A program made the position numbers and the translations under genes. A DNA stretch of 10,487 bases from the NCBI RefSeq assembly GCF_000331775.1, contig NZ_CAPJ01000021.1, positions 1-10,487 of the forward strand. The letters are read 5' to 3'. Origin of the DNA: Xanthomonas translucens pv. translucens DSM 18974. GTDB taxonomy: Bacteria > Pseudomonadota > Gammaproteobacteria > Xanthomonadales > Xanthomonadaceae. Positions within the stretch are counted from its first letter, which is position 1; each line of letters begins with the position of its first letter. Positions 1 through 6,423 of the stretch are shown here, one piece after another. Below the pieces are notes generated by a model that worked only from the letters and a program-made list of their open reading frames with translations, was not told the origin of the DNA and made no database searches.

Positions 1-426
1 CAGGCTGCCGGTCAGTACCACCGGCAGGCCCGGGCGCAGCAGCTCGTCCAGGCGTGCGCCGACCGCCTGCAGCTCGGCCGCGCCCAGCGGCAGGCCGGGC
101 AGGTTGATGTCGGTGGTGGCGCCGCTGTCGGCGGCGACCAGCTTGAGGTTGGTACGGGTGTCGCCGGACACGCGCAGGCAGCGGTCGTCGATGCCGCGTG
201 CGGCGAACAGGGTCTCGAACAGGTGCGCGTTGCCGGCGCCGAGCACGCCGAGCGCGGCCGTGGCGATGCCGGCATCGGCCAGGCAGGCGGCGACGTTGAT
301 GCCCTTGCCGCCGGCGATGGCGTGCGCGCTGCTGGCGCGATGCACCTGGCCGGGCTGCAGCCGGTCGATCGCCACGGTCAGGTCGATCGCCGGGTTCAGG
401 CTGACGCTGACGGCCTGCACGCTCAT
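1..426 (-). CDS. fruK: 1-phosphofructokinase, N-terminal part (cut by window edge)
   Basis: Phosphorylates fructose-1-phosphate to fructose-1,6-bisphosphate in the cytoplasm, the step after PTS uptake of fructose. Reading down from 426, 142 codons are visible of a family that usually runs to about 310-320 residues; the C-terminal half with the GAGD catalytic motif lies outside. The N-terminus reads MSVQAVSVSLNPAIDLTV, with the PfkB-family NPAID segment, then GGKGINVA at about residues 39-46 (first ribokinase/PfkB signature), and TRTNLKL near residue 91, typical of the sugar-phosphate-binding lid. The ATG at 426-424 overlaps the fruB stop as ATGA, so translation is probably coupled and both genes share one transcript. 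Only a weak GGA-type ribosome site precedes it. The next gene of the operon, beyond position 1, would be expected to be the fructose permease fruA, but it is not visible. Confidence 0.95.
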   Translation of the reverse strand, partial: MSVQAVSVSLNPAIDLTVAIDRLQPGQVHRASSAHAIAGGKGINVAACLADAGIATAALGVLGAGNAHLFETLFAARGIDDRCLRVSGDTRTNLKLVAADSGATTDINLPGLPLGAAELQAVGARLDELLRPGLPVVLTGSL

Positions 427-2933
427 GCGCCGGTTCCGTCCAGCGCGCGCACCTCGGCCGCGCTCTCGCAGTCCAGCGCCTGCAGCGCCAAGGCCTGCAG
501 CGCGTCCAGGCGGCTGCCGCGCAGGCGCGCCTTCACCGCCGGCACGTCGTTGGGGGTCATCGACAGCTCGTGCACGCCCAGCCCGGTCAGCAGCGCCGCT
601 CCGAACGCATCGCCGGCCAGGCCGCCGCACACGCCGACCCAGCGCCCGTGACGCGCGGCGCCTTCGACCGTGGTGCGGATCAGGCGCAGCACCGCCGGAT
701 GCAGGCTGTCGGCCTCGGCGGCCAGATCCGGGTTCTGCCGGTCGATCGCCAGCGTGTACTGGGTCAGGTCGTTGGTGCCGATCGAGAAAAAGTCGGCATG
801 CCGCGCCAGCGCGTCGGCCTGGATCGCCGCGGCCGGCACTTCGATCATGATGCCCAGCGGCACCTCCGGCGCGTCCAGCTCCACGCGCAGGCGCTCGCAC
901 GCGGCGCGCAGCGCGACGATCTCCGCCGCCGAGGTGATCATCGGGAACATGATCGCCAGCTTGGCGCCGTCCTTGGCCGCGCGGTACAGCGCGCGCAGCT
1001 GCGGTTGCAGCAGGTCGGCGCGGCGCAGCAGCAGGCGCGCGCCGCGCACGCCGAGGAACGGGTTGTCCTCGCGCGGCAGGTTCAGGTGCGCGACCTGCTT
1101 GTCGCCGCCGATGTCCAGCGCGCGCACGATCAGCGAACGGCCGTCCAGCGCCTTGGCCATCGCCATGTAAGTGGCGTACTGCTCGTCCTCGCTGGGCGTG
1201 CTGCCGCGCTCCAGGAACAGAAATTCGGTGCGCATCAGGCCCACGCTCTCGGCGCCCTGCGCCAGCGCCATCGGCACTTGTTCGGGCAGGTTGACGTTGG
1301 CGCCGATCTCCACGCGATGGCCGTCCTGGGTCTGCGCCGGCTGGTTGCGCTGCTCGGCCTCGCGCTCGCGCAGCTGGCGTTGTGCTTCGATGTAGGCGCG
1401 GGCCGAGGCCAGGTCGGCCTCCGACGGCGCCAGGTACAGGCGGCCGCTGTTGCCGTCGACGATGACGGTGGCGCCGTCGTCCAGGTCGAGCAGGTCGGGA
1501 CCGCCGGCGACCAGCGCCGGCAGGCCCAGGGTGCGCGACAGGATCGCGGTATGCGAGGTCGGCCCGCCCAGCGCGGTGGCCAGGCCGAGCACGCGGCTGG
1601 TGTCCAGGTGCGCGGTGTCCGACGGCGACAGGTCGCTGGCGAGCAGGATGCAGGGACTCTCTGGCAGGTGCTCCAGGCTGCCGCTGGCCAGGCTCGGATC
1701 AATCTGGGTCAGCACCCGGCGGCCGACGTCGCGCAGGTCGCTGGCGCGTCCGGCCAGCACCGCGTTGCCCAGCGCCGACAGCTTGTTGGCCATGCGCTCG
1801 ACCGACTGCTGCCAGGACCAGGCCACGCCGTGGCCTTCGACCATTAGCTGGCAGGCCAGGGTGATCAGGTCGGTGTCGTTGAGCAGTTCGGCCTGGGCGC
1901 GGAAGATCGCCGCGTCGCCGGCGCCGAGCCGGCGACGGGTGTCGTCCTCGATCGCCTGCAATTGCTGGCGGGTGCGCAGCAGCGCGTCGTGCAGCAGCGC
2001 GCCGCCGTCGCTGAGCGGCACCGGCGCGTCCGGTACCGGGCCGTCGTTGCCGGCCAGCTTGTGCACCACGCCGATCGCCAGGCCCGGACTGGCGCCGATG
2101 CCGACGATGGCCGGTTGCGCCTGCGGCGGGGTCCAGCCGGTGACCGGTGCGGCACGGCGTTGCGCTGCGGCCTGCGCGTCGGCTTTCTCCTGGGCGGTGA
2201 GGCCGTCGATGACGCTGCGCAGCCGCGCCAGCGCGGCTGCGGCGTCCTGGCCTTCGGCCGAGATGGTCACCGTGTCGCCGGCATGCAGGCCCAGCTGCAG
2301 CAGCGACACCAGGTTCTTGGCGTCGCCGATGTGCTCGCCGGCACGCACCTGGATCCTGGCGGCGAAACCGCGCGCGGTTTCCACCCAGCGCGTGGCCGGG
2401 CGCGCATGCAGGCCGGTGGGGTAGGCGACGGTCCATTCGAAGCGCTCGCCGAAGTCGGCGACCGGCTTCCCGCTTGCCGCAGCGACCGCATCCTGGCTCA
2501 GCGCGTCGACGATCGCCTGCGGGTCGTCGCTGGCGAACAGCGCGCCCAGCCGCGGCTGGTCCTGGATCAGCCGGGTCAGGCGCCGAAGCAGGGTGATGTG
2601 GGTGTCGGACTGCGCGGCGATGGCGACCACCAGGTGGGTGGTCTGGCCGGGATTCCACTCCACGCCGTCGCGGATCTGCAGCACCGCGATGCCGTCGCGC
2701 TGGACCAGATGGCGGTCGTCGCCGGTGCAGTGCGGGATCGCCACGCCGTGGCCGAGGAAGGTGTTGGCCAGGGCCTCGCGGCGCAGCATGCTGGCCGCGT
2801 AGGCCGGCGGCACGCAGCCGGCGGCGACCAGCAGTTGCGCAGCCTGGGCGATGGCGTCGGCCTTGTCGCGTACCTGGACGTTGACGCGGACCAGTTCGCT
2901 GGCGACCAACACGGGGAGATTCGTCTGGGTCAC
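423..2933 (-). CDS. fruB: Fructose PTS multiphosphoryl transfer protein (EIIA-HPr-enzyme I fusion)
   Basis: A cytoplasmic 836-residue protein that takes phosphate from phosphoenolpyruvate and relays it to the membrane permease FruA. Domain order seen: EIIA-Fru at about 1-148 with phospho-His68 in GVAIPHC; HPr at about 165-250 with His176 in GLHARPA; enzyme I at about 275-830. In enzyme I the phospho-His is His461 in GGPTSHTAILSR, the PEP-binding region includes GLMRTEFLF (about 565-573) and FSIGTNDLTQYTL (about 716-728), and Cys769 sits in VGVCGGLAGD. All phosphotransfer residues are present, so the protein looks intact and full length. The start is GTG at 2933, preceded by GAAGGA 9 nt upstream (2943-2948); an ATG at 2943 is out of frame. 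It is the first gene of the fru operon, and fruK overlaps its stop by 4 nt. Transcription is probably controlled by FruR through the palindrome at 2977-2992. Confidence 0.96.
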   Translation of the reverse strand: MTQTNLPVLVASELVRVNVQVRDKADAIAQAAQLLVAAGCVPPAYAASMLRREALANTFLGHGVAIPHCTGDDRHLVQRDGIAVLQIRDGVEWNPGQTTHLVVAIAAQSDTHITLLRRLTRLIQDQPRLGALFASDDPQAIVDALSQDAVAAASGKPVADFGERFEWTVAYPTGLHARPATRWVETARGFAARIQVRAGEHIGDAKNLVSLLQLGLHAGDTVTISAEGQDAAAALARLRSVIDGLTAQEKADAQAAAQRRAAPVTGWTPPQAQPAIVGIGASPGLAIGVVHKLAGNDGPVPDAPVPLSDGGALLHDALLRTRQQLQAIEDDTRRRLGAGDAAIFRAQAELLNDTDLITLACQLMVEGHGVAWSWQQSVERMANKLSALGNAVLAGRASDLRDVGRRVLTQIDPSLASGSLEHLPESPCILLASDLSPSDTAHLDTSRVLGLATALGGPTSHTAILSRTLGLPALVAGGPDLLDLDDGATVIVDGNSGRLYLAPSEADLASARAYIEAQRQLREREAEQRNQPAQTQDGHRVEIGANVNLPEQVPMALAQGAESVGLMRTEFLFLERGSTPSEDEQYATYMAMAKALDGRSLIVRALDIGGDKQVAHLNLPREDNPFLGVRGARLLLRRADLLQPQLRALYRAAKDGAKLAIMFPMITSAAEIVALRAACERLRVELDAPEVPLGIMIEVPAAAIQADALARHADFFSIGTNDLTQYTLAIDRQNPDLAAEADSLHPAVLRLIRTTVEGAARHGRWVGVCGGLAGDAFGAALLTGLGVHELSMTPNDVPAVKARLRGSRLDALQALALQALDCESAAEVRALDGTGA

Positions 2934-2976
2934 GCGGGGGCATCCTTCGAAGATCTGGGGCAGCGAGTGGCGCAGT

Positions 2977-2992
2977 GTGGGAACGTTCCCAC
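2977..2992. promoter_or_regulatory. Probable FruR operator upstream of fruB (perfect 16-bp palindrome)
   Basis: The sequence GTGGGAACGTTCCCAC is a perfect palindrome with a central CG, as LacI-family repressors usually require. It ends 43 nt before the fruB GTG. Its core GGGAACGTTCCC shares the central AACGTT and outer G/C positions with the known FruR/Cra consensus TGAAACGTTTCA. A near copy stands beside the fruR start. FruR binding is inferred from position, symmetry and the adjacent LacI-type gene. Confidence 0.78.
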
Positions 2993-3003
2993 CTTCGCGT
3001 CAA

Positions 3004-3016
3004 TGTGCACTGCACA
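3004..3016. repeat. Inverted repeat TGTGCA-C-TGCACA in the fruB/fruR control region
   Basis: Two perfect 6-base arms flank one central base. The repeat lies between the two candidate FruR sites. Its TGTG...CACA ends resemble CRP/Clp-type sites, but the spacing is 5 nt where that family uses 6, so the binding protein is unknown. It could be a site for a global regulator of carbon use or a chance palindrome. Confidence 0.4.
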
Positions 3017-3036
3017 ATTTATTACAGAAATGTCGG

Positions 3037-3045
3037 TGCTACTAT
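3037..3045 (+). promoter_or_regulatory. Possible extended -10 element for fruR
   Basis: TGCTACTAT fits an extended -10 (TGn followed by a hexamer matching TATAAT at 4 of 6 positions) and lies in the only clearly A/T-richer stretch of the divergent region (about 3014-3050). No good -35 hexamer is seen. If it is used, transcription would start near 3052 and the imperfect FruR site at 3088-3099 would lie in the leader. On the opposite strand TGTAATAAA (3018-3026) is an equally tentative extended -10 for fruB. Confidence 0.3.
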
Positions 3046-3087
3046 CGAATCCGGCCACTTGGAAGGGGGTTGCGGTGGGAATTTTGC

Positions 3088-3099
3088 GGGAACGTTGCC
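3088..3099. promoter_or_regulatory. Second probable FruR operator, next to the fruR start
   Basis: GGGAACGTTGCC repeats the core of the palindrome at 2977-2992 with one mismatched pair. It ends one base before the fruR GTG, where a bound repressor would block fruR expression (autoregulation). The two centres are 109 bp apart. The assignment rests on similarity to the first site. Confidence 0.6.
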
Positions 3100-3100
3100 A

Positions 3101-4081
3101 GTGACAGTCAGGATCCACGATGTGGCGCGGGTGGCCGGGGTCTCGACCTCGACCGTGTCGCGGGCGCTGGGCCAGGGCCCGGTCAGCGAGGAGGTGCGGG
3201 CGCGGGTCGAGGCGGCGGTGCGCGAGACCGGCTACCGGCCCAACCTGATGGCGCGGCGGCTGCGCTCTCAGCATTCGGGGATCGTCGGGCTGATCGTGGC
3301 TGACATCCGCAACCCGTTCTTCACCGCGGCGATCGGCGCGGTCGAGGACGTGGCCTACCGCGCCGGCATGCGCGTGATCTTGTGCAATACCGACGAGGAT
3401 CCGCAACGCGAGGCGCTGTACCTGCAACTGATGCAGGAGGAGCGGGTCAGTGGGCTGATCTTCGCGCCGACCCGTACCACCCAGAGTCAGCTGCCCAAAC
3501 TGAATTTCGATTACCCGGTGGTGCTCCTCGACCGCGCCGGCAAGGCCGGCGTGCACGATAGCGTGGTGCTGGACAATGCCGCGGCGATGGCGAGCTTGAT
3601 CGAGCACCTGGCCGAGCGCGGCTTGCGCCGCATTGGCGGTCTGTTCGGCAAGACCAGCAGCACCGCCGCCGAACGCCGCGACGGCTATCTGGCGGCAATG
3701 CAGGCGCACGGCCTGGCGCCGAGCTACCGCGAGGTGGCGCCGAGCGCGGAGGCGGCGACGGCCGAGGTACAGGCGTGGCTGGCGCAACCGGAGCGCCCCG
3801 AGGCGCTGGTGGCCAGCAACAGCCTGTTGTTGATGGGCGCGCTGAAGGCCGCGCGCGGCGCCGGCCTGCGCATTCCGCAGGAGCTGGCGCTGGCCGGGTT
3901 CGACAACGAGAGCTGGACCGATCTGGTCGAGCCGGGCATTACCGTGATCGAACAGCCGGTGGAAGACATGGGCCGTACCGCGATGTCATTGCTGCTGGAG
4001 CGGCTGAATGCGCCGACCCTGCCGATGCGCAAAGTGGTGCTGAGCGGTCGCTGCATCGTGCGCGGGTCGAGCCTGCGCTGA
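3101..4081 (+). CDS. fruR: LacI-family fructose operon repressor FruR
   Basis: A 326-residue cytoplasmic transcription factor transcribed away from fruB. The start VTVRIHDVARVAGVSTSTVS is the LacI-family helix-turn-helix. The hinge helix follows at about residues 45-56 (YRPNLMARRLRS), then a periplasmic-binding-protein-like effector domain (GIVGLIVADIRNPFF from about 59, GFDNESW near 266-272). GTG at 3101 is chosen because the helix-turn-helix of this family begins within a few residues of the N-terminus; the frame stays open upstream to 2975, but that extension is not LacI-like and would run through the operators. GGGA at 3088-3091 may act as a weak ribosome site and overlaps the second operator. 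The expected effector is fructose-1-phosphate or fructose-1,6-bisphosphate (family knowledge; the inducer cannot be read from sequence). The FruR name rests mainly on its position beside fruBK. Its stop is 9 bp from the stop of the convergent gene. Confidence 0.9.
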   Translation: MTVRIHDVARVAGVSTSTVSRALGQGPVSEEVRARVEAAVRETGYRPNLMARRLRSQHSGIVGLIVADIRNPFFTAAIGAVEDVAYRAGMRVILCNTDEDPQREALYLQLMQEERVSGLIFAPTRTTQSQLPKLNFDYPVVLLDRAGKAGVHDSVVLDNAAAMASLIEHLAERGLRRIGGLFGKTSSTAAERRDGYLAAMQAHGLAPSYREVAPSAEAATAEVQAWLAQPERPEALVASNSLLLMGALKAARGAGLRIPQELALAGFDNESWTDLVEPGITVIEQPVEDMGRTAMSLLLERLNAPTLPMRKVVLSGRCIVRGSSLR

Positions 4082-4090
4082 TCTCCAGCG

Positions 4091-4414
4091 TCAGGCCGGG
4101 ACAGGGGTCGGATCGGGATGGGTATCGCGTCGCTCCGAACCGTCCAGTCTGGCCCAGCAGCCCAGCACCAGCGCCTCGGCGTCGCTCCAAGCGATGCGTG
4201 GCCACGGATGCTCGGCGTCGTAGCGTTGGCGCAGGCGCTGCATGCGCACCGCGTTGGGCTCGCGCGGCAGTTGCAGGAACACGTCGCAGGCCATTTTGAT
4301 CAGGCGCGCATGCTCGCTGAAGGACTGTGGGCCCAGCTTGCCTTCCCCGTGCAGCATCTTCCAATGCGCCAGTTCGGCTTCGACATCCACGAGCAGGCTA
4401 GGAGCATGGCTCAC
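4091..4414 (-). CDS. Conserved hypothetical protein, 107 residues
   Basis: I do not recognise a function. The protein starts VSHAPSLLVDVEAELAHWKM, carries LGPQSFSEHARLIKMACDVF in the middle and a C-terminal block HPWPRIAWSDAEALVLGCWA, and ends in a short polar tail. It has no signal peptide and no membrane segment, is rich in charged and aromatic residues, and looks like a small, mostly helical cytoplasmic protein. The GTG at 4414 is chosen because AGGAG (4423-4427) stands 8 nt upstream; the frame remains open further up, but that part is Arg-rich and does not look like protein. The gene converges on fruR with a 9-bp gap and is probably a single-gene unit. Such proteins are common as lineage-restricted genes in Xanthomonadaceae (inference from layout and composition). 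Confidence 0.72.
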   Translation of the reverse strand: MSHAPSLLVDVEAELAHWKMLHGEGKLGPQSFSEHARLIKMACDVFLQLPREPNAVRMQRLRQRYDAEHPWPRIAWSDAEALVLGCWARLDGSERRDTHPDPTPVPA

Positions 4415-4712
4415 GGCGAGATCTCCTGTAGTTGGGGGGGTGTTGCTGAATTGCGCAGAAGCGTTGGTCGAGCATAGGGTGTGCGGCGTAAAGGCCAGGT
4501 CACATCCACGTCGCGGCGGTGGCAAGAACCGTTGCATGCGCAGCCATTGCGCAATGCCGCGCGCGCAGCGGGAACGCGCCGTGCAGGCCCGCTTGGAGCG
4601 CGCCGCCGCGGCGCTTACCATGGTCGTGGGTCCGCGCCGCGGACGTCCGCACTTCCGCGACCACCCGCGCCTCCGGCTCACAGCGCCGTCGCGGCGCCCT
4701 GAAAGGAACGGC
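4415..4712. other. Divergent intergenic region without a recognisable gene
   Basis: About 300 bp separate the minus-strand hypothetical gene from the sugar dehydrogenase. The region holds a run of seven G at 4434-4440, a perfect 12-bp palindrome CATTGCGCAATG at 4545-4556, a GC hairpin GCGCCG-CCG-CGGCGC at 4600-4614, and an inverted repeat GTCCGCG-C-CGCGGAC at 4630-4644. Frames that remain open here give Arg/Ala-rich, non-protein-like products. I see no convincing -35/-10 pair on either strand; TTGCGC (4451-4456) with CATAGG (4473-4478) is the best plus-strand guess and is weak. Promoters for both flanking genes should lie here. Confidence 0.6.
4423..4427 (-). promoter_or_regulatory. Ribosome binding site fixing the start of the 107-residue protein
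   Basis: On the minus strand this reads AGGAG, 8 nt before the GTG at 4414. It is the only strong Shine-Dalgarno sequence in this frame and decides between the short start and the long upstream extension. Confidence 0.7.
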
Positions 4713-6005
4713 ATGCCCGTCGCTCTCGTGTTCGATCCCGCGCAGCTGCGCATCGCCGTCATCGGCCTGGGCTATGTCGGCTTGCCGTTGGCGGTGGCGT
4801 TCGGCGCGCGCTACGACACTCTCGGCTACGACATCGACGCGCAGCGCGTGGCGCAGTTGCGCGACGGTCACGACCAGACCCTGGAGATGGAGCCGGACGA
4901 ACTGCGCGCCGGCGTGCACCTGCGCTACAGCGACGATGCCGCCGCCTTGCGCGACCGCAACGTCTACATCGTCACCGTACCGACCCCGATCGACGCTTAC
5001 GAGCAGCCCGACCTGCAGCCGCTGCGCCAGGCCAGCGAGCTGCTCGCCGGCGTGCTCAAGCGCGGCGACCTGGTGATCTACGAATCCACGGTGTATCCGG
5101 GCACCACCGAAGAGGTGTGTGTGCCGCTGCTGGAACAAGGCTCGGGCCTGCGTTTCAACGAGGATTTCCACTGCGGCTACAGCCCGGAGCGGGTCAACCC
5201 GGGCGATCGCCAGCGGCGCCTGGCCGACATCCGCAAGATCACCTCCGGCTCCAGCGCCGCGGCCGCCGATGCAGTGGATGCGCTGTACGCGAGCATCATC
5301 GGCGCCGGCACCTGGCGTGCGCCGTCGATCCGCGTGGCCGAGGCGGCGAAGGTGGTGGAGAACATCCAGCGCGACGTCAACATCGCCCTGGTCAACGAAC
5401 TGGCGCTGATCTTCGACCGCCTCGGCATCGATACCCAAGACGTGCTGGAGGCCGCCGGCACCAAGTGGAACTTCCTGCCGTTCCGACCCGGGCTGGTCGG
5501 CGGCCACTGCATCGGCGTGGATCCGTACTACCTGCTGCACAAGTCCGAGAGCATGGGCTACCACCCGGACCTGATCCACACCGCGCGCCAGGTCAACAAT
5601 CGGGTCGGTGCGCATGTCGCGGCGCGGGTGCAGGCGCTGCTGGCGGACAAGGGCGTGGACATGGCCGCGGCCACGATCCTGGTGCTCGGCGTCACCTTCA
5701 AGGAGAACTGCCCGGACCTGCGCAACAGCCGCGCGCTGGAGCTGGTGCAGGCGCTGGCCGCCAGCGGCGCGCAGGTGGACGCCTGCGACCCGTGGGCCGC
5801 GCCGCAGCTGGCGCGCGAACATGGCGGCGTGGAGTTGCTGCCGTCGCCGGTCGCCGGCCGCTACGACGCGGTGGTGTTGGCGGTGGCGCACGACGAATAC
5901 CGCGGTTTCGATGCCGCGCAGATCCGCGCCCTGGGCACGCCGAATCTGGTGGTCTACGACGTCAAGTCGGTGTGGCCGCGCGAAGCGGTGGACGACCGGC
6001 TGTAG
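4713..6005 (+). CDS. tviB: UDP-N-acetyl-D-hexosamine 6-dehydrogenase (TviB/VipA type nucleotide sugar dehydrogenase)
   Basis: A cytoplasmic 430-residue NAD-dependent enzyme that oxidises C6 of a UDP-N-acetylhexosamine (GlcNAc or GalNAc) to the uronic acid, a precursor for capsule, O-antigen or exopolysaccharide. Order seen: N-terminal Rossmann domain with IAVIGLGYVGLPL (about 14-26); TVPTPID (88-94); ESTVYPGTTEEV (124-135); YSPERVNPGD (156-165); substrate-binding helix with AKVVENIQRDVN (212-223); catalytic Cys266 in VGGHCIGVDPYYL; C-terminal UDP-binding domain with GVTFKENCPDLRNSR. All expected catalytic residues are present. The PFRPGLVGGHCIGVDPYY block is typical of the TviB/WbpO branch, not UDP-glucose dehydrogenase (family knowledge); the exact sugar cannot be told from sequence. 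The ATG at 4713 has AAAGGAA (4702-4708) just upstream. No glycosyltransferase or epimerase lies beside it, so it acts away from any polysaccharide cluster visible here. Confidence 0.9.
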   Translation: MPVALVFDPAQLRIAVIGLGYVGLPLAVAFGARYDTLGYDIDAQRVAQLRDGHDQTLEMEPDELRAGVHLRYSDDAAALRDRNVYIVTVPTPIDAYEQPDLQPLRQASELLAGVLKRGDLVIYESTVYPGTTEEVCVPLLEQGSGLRFNEDFHCGYSPERVNPGDRQRRLADIRKITSGSSAAAADAVDALYASIIGAGTWRAPSIRVAEAAKVVENIQRDVNIALVNELALIFDRLGIDTQDVLEAAGTKWNFLPFRPGLVGGHCIGVDPYYLLHKSESMGYHPDLIHTARQVNNRVGAHVAARVQALLADKGVDMAAATILVLGVTFKENCPDLRNSRALELVQALAASGAQVDACDPWAAPQLAREHGGVELLPSPVAGRYDAVVLAVAHDEYRGFDAAQIRALGTPNLVVYDVKSVWPREAVDDRL

Positions 6006-6029
6006 CGCACAGCGGCGCACGCGCGGCAC

Positions 6030-6047
6030 ACCGCCCAAGCGGGCGGT
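6030..6047 (+). terminator. GC hairpin after the sugar dehydrogenase gene
   Basis: ACCGCCC-AAGC-GGGCGGT forms a perfect 7-bp stem with a 4-nt loop, starting 25 nt after the dehydrogenase stop. There is no T-run after it, so it is a possible terminator or 3'-end stabiliser, not a textbook intrinsic terminator. Confidence 0.5.
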
Positions 6048-6414
6048 CGGCGGCGCCAGCGCCATTGCCGGCATGCACCGCCTACACTCGCGGGCTTCCG
6101 AAACTCGCGAGGAACGCGATGCACCGCTACCTAGCCTATGCCGCCAGCTGCATGCTGTTGGCGCTGTCCATCGCCCTGTGCGCGATCTGGCCGTTGTGGG
6201 GCTGGGGCGTGGCCGCCTTCGCGATCCTGGCCCTGCTCGGTACCTGGGATCTAGTGCAGACGCGCAGCACGCTGCGGCGCAACTATCCGATCCTCGCGCA
6301 CTTCCGTTACGGCCTGGAATCGGTCGGCCCGGAGATGCGCCAGTACTTCCTGCAGAGCGTATCGAGGAGGCGCCGTTCTCGCGCCAGCAGCGTGCCCTGG
6401 TCTACCAGCGGGCC

Positions 6415-6419
6415 AGGAA
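6415..6419 (+). promoter_or_regulatory. Shine-Dalgarno-like sequence at the TGATG stop-start overlap
   Basis: AGGAA lies 4 nt before the ATG at 6424, which overlaps the TGA (6422-6424) ending the upstream fragment. Spacing and arrangement are those of a coupled reinitiation site. It matters only if the frameshift is real. Confidence 0.4.
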
Positions 6420-6423
6420 CGTG

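Noticed and set aside
570..1847. Long open frame of 425 codons on the plus strand opposite fruB.
   Set aside because: It is antisense to a clearly conserved PTS gene, and its product is Arg/Gln/Ala-rich without any domain; long antisense frames are expected in such GC-rich DNA.
1699..3015. Alternative minus-strand frame of 438 codons overlapping fruB.
   Set aside because: It reads as Arg/Pro-rich low-complexity sequence and shares the strand with the intact fruB frame, which has all catalytic motifs.
2975..3100. Upstream extension of fruR from a GTG at 2975.
   Set aside because: It would place both operator candidates inside the coding region and add 42 residues before the LacI helix-turn-helix, which normally lies at the very N-terminus.
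4076..4090. Small hairpin CGCTG-atctc-CAGCG between the convergent fruR and hypothetical genes.
   Set aside because: The 5-bp stem is too short, and with no T-run it cannot be called a terminator.
4242..4712. Upstream extension of the sugar dehydrogenase frame.
   Set aside because: The added sequence is Arg/Ser-rich, overlaps the opposing hypothetical gene, and AAAGGAA directly precedes the ATG at 4713.
4500..6074. 524-codon minus-strand frame opposite the sugar dehydrogenase.
   Set aside because: No recognisable motifs; the plus strand carries a complete, motif-rich enzyme.
6356..6376. Programmed ribosomal frameshift joining the two halves of the glutamate-synthase-like gene.
   Set aside because: A -1 shift is needed, but no slippery heptamer is present; the tandem AGG AGG codons would favour +1, the wrong direction.
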